DNA of 64,000 nucleotides from Oryzias latipes (taxonomy: Eukaryota > Chordata > Actinopteri > Beloniformes > Adrianichthyidae). Under the pieces are notes generated by a model. It was not told where the DNA came from. It searched no databases and saw only the letters and a program-made list of their open reading frames with translations. Of the stretch, positions 32,929 through 45,400 are shown one piece after another. A program made the translations under genes and the position numbers. Positions within the stretch are counted from its first letter, which is position 1. Every line of letters starts with the position of its first letter. The DNA is taken from NCBI RefSeq assembly GCF_002234675.1, contig NC_019867.2, positions 1,816,001 through 1,880,000 on the forward strand. The letters are read 5' to 3'.

Positions 32929-35900
32929 CCTCAGGACTCAGGCAGAGCTGGAAGACGGAGCAGTGAGTCAGGCGGAGCGGCAGCAGCCGAACGTCCCCTC
33001 CCTGTTTTATAAGCATGAAAAAGGATCATTACGCTGCAATAAAAGGCCTTCTCTGTTCTTTGGCTTTTCTCACATGATACATTTTGTCCTTTCATATATA
33101 CTTAAAAAACAAACATCGGATTTAAACTAAATAGATTAGTTTGGAGGCAAATGTGTCATAAAATGCAAATAAAGTTATTTTCATTTATTATATTTCATTA
33201 CACTGGGGTTAAAAACTTTAAACTGAACATTTTTATGTCTGTTAAACATTTCTAACATTTGACTGAATGGAAAAATGCTGTCCAGTTTTCTAAAAGCAGC
33301 ACCTAGTGGCTATTTTGGGGTATTGCAGCATTAGGTTCTTCCGGGTTGGTTTATAGTTTTTATTTTCTATTATCTATTTAACAGTCTGACTGTCAAAAAA
33401 AATTAGAAAAAGTCGCCCTGATCCACAACAACTAAAAGCAGCCGTTAAAACTCTTCATTTATTTTATAAACTTTTTTTTTTTTTTACATCAAACGGCCTC
33501 TGTCAACAATAAAGTAAACTTATAGTTACTACGAGCACATTTACAGCCGCATTTCTGGTATTACGCTGCTTTCACGGCCGTGTCAAGTGGACATTTGTAC
33601 TCAAATTAATCGCATAAATGTCCGAACTGATAAAGACATTACTGAACTTTTATACGTGACCTCTTCGTCCTAACGTTACTCAACCTCAGACGCTCCCGAG
33701 GACCGCGGTCCGTCACTGACTCTTTGCGTGCGCGTTTACGTCATAGTTTACGGTACAGACGCCCAGCGAGCTGGAAAGAGAGAGCGCTGATATCACCCAT
33801 GTCACGGTGACCCATCATCAAATAACATGGACTGTGCTCAGCTATTAAGAGCCCTATATTGTCAAGTAAAGATATTGACATTATAGTCTAATTCAGGCTC
33901 CATCATAGTTAGAGAATAACATGTGAAGCATCCAAAATACCACTTTTTTCAAAGGTGACGCAAAACTTTCACTGGGTTATTGTTAGTAATGATGTTCATG
34001 ATCATCACAGCAAGTTTGAAGAAAAAATACTCTAACCATGTATTAACCTAATATGGAGGTTTAAACATGTTATACTCTATAAATGAGGAGGCCTGAATTG
34101 GCCAATAATGTCACTTTCTCTCATTTTCTTCAGTCATTTTTCTTCAAACTTGCTGTGATGTTAGTGAAAATCATTACTAACAATAATCCAGTCAAAGTTT
34201 TACATCACCTTAAATGAAGCAACTTTAGAAAGACCAGATGTTGCCCTTTTACGTGGAATTTCTTCATTTCTGTTTGATTCCATTCCATGTCATGCTCAAC
34301 CACCCACAAAACACTTGTTAGTGTTAAATCTCACTTTTAGAATCTGTCTGATTGGTTATATTTCAGGCAAAACACGTCATTCTGGTAGTTTATTACGGAA
34401 TAAACAGACACGCAATCTAAATGAATGTCCATCAAATGACAATATTTGGATTGCAATAGCTCTCATTGATTTCTGAGCACAGTCCATGTTATTTGATGAT
34501 GGGTAACCGTGACATGGGTGATATCAGCGCTCTCTCTTTTTAGCTCGCTGGGCGTGTGTACCGTAAACTATGATGTAAACGCGCACGCAAAGAGTCAGTG
34601 CCGGCTAGCCAGACCGCGATTCCACAGATGTCGGCTCACTTGACCGCGGTTCCCGAAGGGAGACCCTCCCGCCATTTTTTTCATATTTCCAGACGGGATG
34701 AGCGATTCCCGCCTTTTATTCAAAACAAAAGACATACGTTAGCTAGCGGGTCTTCATGAAGAAAGCGAACAAGCAGCAAGCGCGCGCGACACACGCCGCC
34801 ATTACTGTTTACACACCAGCAGAGAGGCGTTCAAGAGCAGCAGTGTTCGCGCGTTCACGGTCACTGTTGAATATTGAAACTCAACGATAACTTATATCTA
34901 TAAAATAAAGTAACGACTCAAAACTGTGTGTTTTCTAAAGTAAAGCTAATTATGGAAACTTTGCTGACTAATGTTGCAAAATGTTGACTTTAACGGTGTT
35001 TTACTCGCTGCATGTCAGATTTAGGCTACATTCAAGAGCCTAAAAATGATGACGTCTTCTGTTACAGGTGTTGTCTATAGTTTACATCTGACTTTGCGAT
35101 ATACATAATGATATGACAGATATCTCATTGGAGTAGAGGTGGTCAAGGAGATGATCGTATAAGAAAAGTAGTAAAGAGTAGAAACAGACCTGATTCAGTG
35201 TCAGTAACAAAACTCTATCTTTTCTTTCCAATTTTTTATTTTTGTAGCTGCTATTACTTGCTGTCACCTCAAACAAACAAACAAACAAACAAACAAAAAG
35301 GTCAAATTAGCTTTAAAAGCCCAGAAGAAAACCGTTTTCTTCAGGGTTCATGATAATAATAATATTAGGAAATAAACATAATCTTGAACAATTAATGCAA
35401 AGAAAGTTTTACTTTTATTAAAACGTTTTCTTTCTAATTTCTGAAATGTTGCCTTTATTCATAGCCTCTTATTTTCGTGCAAGAAAATCAATTTGAGAAG
35501 AAATATTTATGCTTGGTAAACGATATCAGCAGAAACGCCGGCTTTGACCTGTTCAGACGATGTCCTCCAACAAGGAAAACAAACAGTGACCTCCTTCTTG
35601 CCACAATAAAGACGCCTCTAGTCTCATCAAGTCATTAGCTCAAATAATCCACTTGTGGCCGTGCGCTTTGATTATGTGACTGCACAGAAGGACCAAAGAT
35701 TAAAGAGTCTTCAGATGAGTGCAGAGGAGCTGGACGCAGTCAGACCTGAGGCGGACCTGGATCAGGTGGCGGACATTCTCACCTGATCCTCCTGGCGGAC
35801 TGCTGAAGGATGCGACGCAGCAGACGGCTGCTCAAAATCTCTGTGAAACTGCAAACAGACTGCATGTTTGCCTGGGAAGTGGTTTCTGGATGAGGAGGCT

Positions 35901-36409
35901 GTCCGTGTGAGTACACTGCAGATTCCAATTTCTCACCCTAGGTCTTCAGCTAAATGCCGTCAATCAAAGAAGGATTTCTGTATTCAGAGGACCCAGTCAC
36001 TGATGATCCTAACAAAAAGCCAACGGTATCCTCATTTTAGTAAGATGAATCCATTAAAAGTAGATCTTCTGATCATGTTTTCATAAATCCAGCTTCAGGC
36101 TAAACCGTTTTATGTAAATTTTCATAGAATTCAGAAAAAAACAAACCAGTGCCACAAGGATTGGGGCTAATCATAGACGTTAGCAGCAAACCCGTCAGAT
36201 AACAGGATTACACAGCTCCGACAGCAGCTGAGCCGTCAGCAGCATGAATGAAGAGTCTGCCTCACAATTGGAGCTTTGTGGGACGTGTGGCTGCAACAAG
36301 TCACGTTGGCTTCACATTTGACGCTGCAGTGTCTCAGCAGATACATGTCAAGTGGACGAACAACGGGGGCATTTTAGCCATCGGTTGGTTTCTTCCAACA
36401 GGAACAGTC
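32929..36409. other. intergenic DNA upstream of two divergent genes
   Basis: The reductase gene (minus) and ppef2 (plus) diverge from this region, so both promoters and 5' UTRs must lie here. No clear core promoter was identified. It contains the foldback element at 33699-34622, a CpG-rich patch at about 34630-34860 and an ACAA tetranucleotide run near 35273-35297. Confidence 0.45.
33699..34622. mobile_element. 0.9-kb foldback (inverted-repeat) element
   Basis: The left arm (CACTGACTCTTTGCGTGCGCGTTTACGTCATAG...CATGGACTGTGCTCAG, 33711-33845) is repeated in reverse complement at about 34475-34605 with few mismatches. A second inner pair (about 33953-34045 against 34122-34213; core TTATTGTTAGTAATGAT and CACAGCAAGTTTGAAGAAAA) continues the pairing toward the centre, near 34085. 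No reading frame. Target duplication not resolved. Confidence 0.75.
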
Positions 36410-39400
36410 ATGGGATGTGGGGTCTCAAAGTCTAACCAGTTCCACAAACACTCCAGAAAAGGTAACACCTTCAAACGTCAGCGAAGCTTCATGAATCTGC
36501 TCCTTCTGCTGTCTCCACATTCCCAGCTTGACTTTGTTTTATTTACTTTTATTACTTTTGTCGTTGGGTCTGCCGCCTGCAGCGGTCACAAGTAAGTGAA
36601 TTTCTGTTGTGTTGTTGTTGTTTAGCATTGGAAACTCGATTATTCTGCTAATTACCAAGAAGTGGCACCACAAACGTAAGAAAGACAACATAAACATGTC
36701 TCCAAAATCCAAATAAAGGATGACGTCAAAGTTTAGATGAAAGTTCACGTCTCTTCTGAGCAGCTGAAGCAGCATTGGAAACTCCCTCATAGGCTTATTA
36801 AGCAGCTCTCATGATGAAACACGGTGGTGGAAGCACAGTGATATGGTGATCTGGGGAATTTTTGGTTTGTTCTTATTGTTGCCCGTTTTCATTGTTGGTA
36901 TTTTCACTTTTTTAAAATGATAAATTTGGGTTTTTGTGAAGTTTTGATGTAAAAATACAAAGAAGTTTTCTCTCTTCGGTTGAGGAGGAGCCAGAGTGAA
37001 CCCCCCCCCCCCCCCCCCCCCGACGTCCCTGCTGGCTCCAAGAAAAATCCCATCCAAAATCCCAGCCAAAATCCCATCCACTTCAATAGAAAATAGCCAT
37101 CTATAACTCAGTCAGAAGAACCGTTCTGACTCTGATACATTTTTTAACATGTTCCTGATAATCCTCATGTCCAACTCAGTCCAGTTCTCTGATACAGTCA
37201 ATCGAAGGAAGTGACCCTCTTAGGGTTTTTGATCTCAGTCCTGTGGAGTAGCTGAAGTCATGTTTCTAGTTTTATTCACTTACATTTTAGATGAGATGGA
37301 ATAATCTGGCAACATCTCACTGAAGAAAAATACAAATGTTTGTAAAAAAAAATTTACATGGTTGTTTTCATAGAAATGTACTTTCTTTGGTAACATAAGG
37401 TTAATGTTTGATTTCCTAACCATAATCTGTAGTAAATTGAATCGTTTAGTTCAAAAGGGGCCAAGATTTTTCAAAATGTAGATAGTATATATTCTATGGC
37501 CTTCAAGGGAAAAGCTATTTGATTCTGTGCAAACAAGTCCCAAGTCCGTTGTCATGTATTGACTATGCTTGACATTTTGAGTGCATAATTCCTGGACTTG
37601 GGCCTCTCTTGCATGGGTTTAGCTTTATCCCATAGATGGCAGCACTAGTTATCCAATATTTCAGCGCCCCTGTTTAATTCAAGAAGGGCCAAAGTCCAGA
37701 GACTTTAGTTTGCTAGTCCTCTGAAATGATAAAAGGGAGGTGCTTCATATTCTAGCATTTGTAAGATATGAACTGGAGCTAAATCTGGGTAAAGTATGAA
37801 TCTTTTGGTGTAGCCTCCCTTTAAGCTATGCAGTTAAAATCAGTTCCTGGAAAAACAAACCTCTTGGACTTGGGCCCCTCTTGAACTAACCGATTCAATT
37901 ATCTGAGGACAGACAATCACCACAAACTCAGATCTTTCCCCCTCAGCCATCAGAGCTGCCGTCCTGATCCAGCGATGGTACCGGCAGTACGTGGCCCGCA
38001 CAGAGATGAGGCGCCGATACACCTGGAACATCTTCCAGTCCATCGAGTACTCTGGAGAGCAGGCTCAGATCAAGGTGTGTGTGGGGGGGGGGGTGCAGTC
38101 TGCTCTGATGGTCCAGAAGCTCCAGCTTCACCTATGGACCTGTGCTTTTTGCAGCTTTACAATTTCCTCGGCTACCTCATGGACAACTTCACACCATCCA
38201 GCAGTGAAAGTAAGGCCTCCGCTCCGCTCCAGAGCGTCTCTTCACGCTGCCTAAAGAAACGTTTGAGTTGAAAAACATGTGTTTCACTTCCAGGGAATTT
38301 GATCTCACACATCTTCAGAGAGAACGACATTTGCCGTGACGCAGAGTGGGAGAGGTACTTCTGCTACAAGAACATCGAGGTTCCTGAGGTCTACTCGGGG
38401 CCCCACCTCACCTTTCCTCTCACGCTGGAACAGGCCATCGGCCTCCTGGATGCCTTCAGGAACAAGAAGGCAGGTTCACAAGAATCGGGAGAAGGCTTTA
38501 TGACAGTTTCAAAGTAAAACCCTCACAACCCAAAGCAAAAAAACCCCCACAGTTAAACTCGAAATGCAAAATGAAGCCCACATCATGATGCAACCAAAGT
38601 AGGGCTTCAGTCCCAGCTGTTTACTGGCGATAAATGTAAAAACCGGTACGGGCCACGCACAGAATATCAGGCTGGTAGACCGCTCTGTGAACCCATGGAG
38701 CAGAAATGTCGCACACGTTTTTTTTCTACGCTCGTGCTTCGGGCGACAGGTCGTCACACGAGGAGCGTAAGGAGTCCGTTAGTGCTGTTCACGCTCTTTG
38801 CTGCGGCCTGACTGTTAGAAATGTGTGGACGTCCTACGGCCACTTACAGATCACGTGCACACCCCGTGGGTGCAGCATTGTGTGCGCGGTCAGTAAGGAG
38901 GACGCCGTACGACAGCATCGCCCGTAAGTCACAGCGGCGTGGAACTTCTATTATCCTTACGAATACTTTATGATACACTAACCACACGCACGTCAACGGT
39001 ACGTTCCACTTTCACGTTGTCCCTTGACACAGACACACCTGAGCCGCTCCTCTCTACGATCCTCCACGGACCCGGACAACCCCAAAAACCCGTACGGGGG
39101 GGTTGACCCGTACAGGTTTATGTGACTCAGACTTTATTTGCACAGTTATCAGTAATCAAAGATCCCCTCAAAAGCGGCCATGTTTGGTCTTAATCTGTGA
39201 TCATTGCGGCTCAGTTTTTGGTGCATCAACAGCCGACAGGACTCGTCACACGGCACGAGTGCTGTGCTATAAACTGGGCTTTTTTGGATGATCCTGGACC
39301 AAATGTGGATCGAGAAAAGTGAAAGGTCTGGGTCATGCTGGGGTCAAACCTTCCAGACTGTCTGTGGAAACATGAAGAGACTGAGATCTACAGAAAAATG

Positions 39401-42400
39401 TAGAAAAATAAAAACGTGACATAGATGAGAAGCCGGCAATTAAAAAAAAGCCACAAAAAAGAATCGTGGGACATGTCCACTGTGTCTGTACAGATGTGAA
39501 TGGGATTCAACTGATTTTGTGAGTTCTGTCCATTGAAAATGAGCAGCAGGTCAACACGCCGCTTGGCTGCAGAGTGGCTCCGCCTCCTGACCCCCTCGGC
39601 TAACCACTCTCTGTCTCAGCAGCAGCTGCACTCGCGCTACGTCCTGCAGCTGCTCCTGGAGACCTGGAGGCTGCTGCGCATGCTGCCCAACATCAACCGC
39701 ATCTCCACCTGCCACAGCAAAGAGGTCACCATCTGCGGTGAGACCAGCCGCACCAGACGCTCACTTCCTCTGACTTTCACAATAAAGGACAGGAAATTCA
39801 GGCAAAACTGGATTAAAAAAACAGACATTTTCAATTAAAGTTGCATTGAAATGTAAAAACTGAACAGATATTTCAATTGTGTAAAAGTAGGAAAAGTTTC
39901 AGAAAAGTCCTGACAGGAAGTACTTTAGGTGAAAAAAAGACATTCCAGGATTTCTGCCTCCATTGAAATAAATGGGGAATCCTTGGTGCAGAAGCTCGCT
40001 GGTTCGATACCCGGCTCTGGCATTTTACACAAACATCTTTTTTGTTATTGGGCTGTTTTCACTTTATTTATGGTCAACTTTGATCACTTCTATTTTTTGT
40101 TTATGTTATTTTTGCCAATTATTGTCCTTTAAGATTCATTCTCATTCAGCAATATTACATTCAACCCTACGTTTTCTTCTGGAAATGCAGCTCCTTCTAG
40201 TTATCTTTATTTTCTTGACAGGAGACTTGCATGGACAGCTGGAGGACCTCCTGCTGATTTTCTACAAGGTTGGATCTTTAATTTTCCAGATTTTTTAGTT
40301 TCTTAGCTTTAGATTTTTATAAACAACAACCCTCTGAGAAAATTGCTGACCTTTTTCTGTAGAAATTGGGTTTGAAAGAAATAAACGGCTGTTTTATGAA
40401 ATAATTTTTGCAGGTTCGAGGGAGGTAGGCACTGAGCAGAAACAAATGACTCAAAGACTGCAAGCTAGAATAAAATGTGTCTTTTTATTCCCCGCTTCAA
40501 AACAGTCACACAACATAACACAGGAGTTTAAGCCATGCAGTTTCAACAGAAAACATTTCATCTGCCCCTACCGTGACACACGGACTGGAGAGCCAACAGT
40601 CCCGATAGAGTGGCTTGAAACAAAACTCCGGCTGGGCGTTCGTACGTAACCCACAGCAGACTCTGAATAAAGTTGGGCTTCCTTATCTTTTATATTCTTT
40701 GATGAGCGTGAGGAAAAGGAGGGCCGGTCCCTTCCCGCAGGCTCACCCTTTACGTAGACTCATCCTATACCATCATAAACATGTCAGAATATCTTCTACA
40801 GAGCACTCCTTTTACGGGTCAGTAACATAACAGGATAGGATAAAATTCTAAACATTGTCAGGATATGCTCTACAGAGTCCTCCCTTAACAGGATAAAACT
40901 TTATATTAAACATTCCTTTTGGGGGTCAGTCATAGAAACATCATAAACATATCAAGACATTCTCCTTTTTTGGTTATTAGCAACATAGAACCTTATATAA
41001 GAGTACATAAGAGTTTACATAAGTATTCCTTTTTTGGATGGTCAGCCACAGAACATTATCTTTAATGCAGGGCAGAAGGCTCCCCCCCCTGCCTACAGTG
41101 CATTGTCCATCTCAACGGCTTAAATAGAATAAAAAAGGTAGATGTTTAAGTCAATAAGTCTGTATCGTTTTTGTTTGTCACCCAGAACGGGATGCCCTCC
41201 CTGGAAAAGCCTTACGTGTTTAATGGAGACTTTGTGGACCGAGGAAAAGACTCCATCGAGATCCTCCTCATCCTCTTCTCCTTCCTGCTCATTTATCCCA
41301 GTGACGTCTACCTCAACAGGGGAAACCACGAGGACCACATCATCAACCTGAGGTGAAATAACAAACGCCACGTGTTGTCATCCATGGAGTCCAGAACCCA
41401 AACTCCTCGGGTGTCATTCAGTCTTTGTTTTCTCTTCTCCCTCTGCTGTTTCAGATACGGCTTCACCAAGGAGGTTTTGACCAAATACCGGGTAGGTCTA
41501 CCCTCCTCCATCACACCCCACTCATGTGCTGTTACAGAGCCTCGTCACAGATGATCAAACTGCCAACAATGTGATCAGGGACATTGATGCAACCCACACA
41601 ATGCTGCTCAGACCTTATGCCAACTAAGAGGATTTGAGGTCATTAAAGTAGATCAGTGCTGGGCATCTGCCTCCTGACGGGTCACAGGAGTCGCTCCAAA
41701 CGCCGGGGAGTTTCACTTCCTCTTTGAGTCAGACTGAACACTTTAATATGTTGAAAAGTGAACATAAGAATTGAAAGTTATTGGATTTAATCACCAATTC
41801 TGTGTTTTTCCAACCACACAACAAAGAGGTATTTCCATTTTCTGTCATTTTATTTATCTTTTTTTGTGGCTGCTGTTATTTGCTGCTTCCCGAAAGGAAC
41901 AAATTCAGTGTTCCTTGAGCTCGCCAGGGTCTGCATTTTTGGGTAAAATCTGTACCTACAAGAGTGGGTGGAGACATCTGCCCCTCCTTCTGTCATGGTA
42001 TCGCAGGACGACCCAGACGCAGGGAAAACCAGGAAAACTTTTAGGGAAAACTCACAATTTAGTCACAAAAAGCGCAGACAGAAACACCCCAAAAAAAGTG
42101 GAAAACAAGCAAAAGGGCTGCACGGTCGTCAAGGCAACCTTAGCCTAAAATTATCTGAAAACTCAAACAGAGACACTAAAGAACTACTCAAACTAATCAA
42201 ACGGTAGGATGGTCCAGGTGGTCCACAGGAAGCTGTGGCCATTCCACGGAGAACCACAGGAGAACGTGGGGTGAACTTCAGGAGAACCCACAGAGAACAG
42301 GAGATGAGGACAACAAATCAAATCAAAGCAAAGCTAAGCAAAGGACAGCAAAACATCAAATCACAACTCAACAAAACACAGAATCAAACCAAAACATAAA

Positions 42401-45400
42401 ATAAGATAAAATCAAAGTTAAAAAAAAACAAATCAAAGCAAAACATCAAATCAAACCATTAAATTGAATTAAATCAAATCAAAGTAAAAAAAAATCAAAT
42501 CAAACCATTAAATTAAATTAAATAAAAGTAAAAAAAAATCAAAGCAGAGCAAAATATCAGATCAAAACATTAAATTAAGCCAAATCAAAGCAAAAAATCA
42601 AATAAAATCAAAACATCAAAACATTAAATCAAATCAAGCAAAACTTTATTCATTACTATTAATAAAATAAAGAACAGCTTTAAATAAAATCAATGTATAA
42701 ATATGTATACTTTATATAAACCCATGTGGAAACCTGGCTTGATGCTGACGTGAGGAAATAATATTTTGAGAATCGGTCCACACCAGTGATCGACCCAGTC
42801 ATGAATCAGATGAAATCAGCACGGGACACCCCCTGATCAAAGCAAATAGCCCGACCCGGGAGGGTCCACTGCAATGACCCTGTTCCACCAGAAGAGTTGG
42901 TTTCTGTCTGGAGGAACCTTCTGAGGGAAACAAAACACAAAAAGTAAAAGGAGAGATTAATAATTCAAGGTTTATTTTGCTCTTCCTCTCAGGTTCATGG
43001 AAAACGGATCCTCAAGCTGCTCCAGAAGATTTTCAGCTGGTTGCCGTTGGCGACCGTCATCGACCAGAAGGTGCTGGTCCTCCACGGAGGCATCTCAGAC
43101 ACCACTGACCTCGCCGTCCTGGCGAAACTGGACAGGCACAGCGTAAGAGAGCTGAAAGGAGGACCAACGTTTGACCTCTGACAGTCCACTTTGACCTTTA
43201 CTTCTGTTTCAGTACGTCTCCGCCCTGAGGCCTCCCAAGAAGAGGAACCAGAGTCTGTCCGGGCTCTCCATGGACATGGACATCGGGGACGAGGGCTGGG
43301 GCACCAGCAGGGTCTTCAAGCGTCGGGCTTCACTGGCATATTCCAAGTCTCTGGGAACCCGGAACTGCTTTCAGAACCGCTCGCTGCAGGACTTTTCTGG
43401 ACGCCTCCGAATGAACATGGACAACGAGCTGGAGATCCCCAGCAGGAAACAGTCCGTGTTCCTGTCAGACGAAGGCGGGTCAGAAAAAGAGGCGCTGAAC
43501 GTTTCCACGGACTCTGTCAGGAGTGACAACTCCAACGAGGAGTGGAGACAGGTGAGCGGTTGCTGTTCCCACAGGCAGGAAGGAAATCCTTCAGGACGTT
43601 TGAATGAGCGAAGCCAGAAATCAGACGGGGTTCCTGAAAGTACCAGGGCAAAAAAACTCAGCAAACTCTGACAGCATGTATAAACGAGAAGTTTATACAA
43701 AAAATAATAATGATAATATAAACTGAAAGGAGGATTTTTAAACCTTTATTGAACTTTAAGAAATGGAGAAACCAAAAATTCCTCTAACATTTTACAAACA
43801 TTATTGTTTGGATATTTGTAATAGTAAAAACAGTTAGATTCAGAAAATAAAACAGATTTCATGTCAAATGAGTGTGACGTCATCCATAGAAAATGGTTTA
43901 TCCCGGCTCCAACCAAATAAAGCCAATTCGGTCGCTGTTTTTTCAACTATGGATGCCGCCATGTTGGAACCACACGTGGCCAGTGAGCAGGGATTTAAGC
44001 AGTTTCTATGGCAACCACTCTCACCAATCAGGAGTGAGCTTGTTGGAAGGCCACGCCCCTACCACTTGAAAGAGGGCTACACCAAATCTGTAGATCGAAG
44101 GTTTTGGAGGTGGGGGGCCAGAAGGCTCCTCCCACTTTTATAGAGGCACCTGATTGGTCAGTTTATAACTTGAATAACATGAACTACAGAAAAAGTATCC
44201 TAAAAAAAAAGATTATCAAGATGTTAAAAAAAGGTTTCAGAGCAAGAATAGTTCTTCTGACCAATCTTGTTCTTTTCATTTTGTTAATTATTTCTGAAAA
44301 AACAAAAACCTTTGAGTGAAACGTGATTTAAGTTAATGTATTTTGAAAACTTCCACCTTTGATCATCTGGTTCTTCAGCCGCAGACACTAAAACATCTCT
44401 GGAATTGTGGGAATCTGCCCTGAAGCTCCAGGCTGGAGCTTGTCAACATCTAAATCCCGTTGAGTCCTGAGATGCTTACATGTGTCATGGCGTAAAGGAC
44501 GGCTCAGTCAGAAGTTGTGAGCTTGGACGTGCTTCAGTCACAGGTCTGAACCCTCTTCTCTGAGGACGGGCCGCCCGCGTCTGCTGTAATCACTCATGGC
44601 CTTAATCTCTTTGCCGCCTCCAAGCTGCTTTTGGAGAACGCCATCAGCGGAACGCCACAACAACGGCAAACATCCACGGCCGCTCACGTCACACGACGAT
44701 GATGAGGATGTGTGGCAGATGAAGATTAAATCTAGAAGAATTTCTTCACGTTTGTGTGGAATTTTCTGGATATTTTTCCTCATGAGAAACTGGATTTATC
44801 TGTTTTCAGGATTTTACTCCAACAGGAAAGACAGATTTAGTTTAGTTAGAAAAATGAAAAACAAAACAAAAAACACTTCCTGATATTTATGACACTAAAC
44901 TGGTGGATCTGACTCGATTACTTTTACACTATTTTCGTTTTCAAGCTGCAAGAAACTTAAAATACACAAAAGAAAAAGTAATCAATATAAAAAGTAACAC
45001 ACACATAAAAACACTCACAAACACACAGAAACACACACACACACACACACATAAAAACACTCACACACACAGAAACACACACTCACCAACACACAAAAAC
45101 ACACAAACACACACAGCAACTCACACTTACCAACACACACACAAAAAAACTCACACTCACCAAAACACACACTCACCAACACACAAAAACACACTCACAA
45201 ACACACACAGCAACATATTAACAACTACATTTAGCAACAAATATTCATGTTTTCTTTGTATGATTCTGACAAGCGCGTAAATACTTGCTCTCTTCTTCTG
45301 AGTGAAAAGCGACTTTAAGAAGCGTAAAGTTGCGCAGCGCCACCTTGTGTACAGGAGTATTTCTGTTTACATTAAGCGCCATCTAATGTCAGGGAAGGAA

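Noticed and set aside
38470..38517. ppef2 exon extended past 38469 to the GT at 38474
   Set aside because: It leaves one base over, while the next exon (39620 onward) starts at phase 0, so the frame would break.
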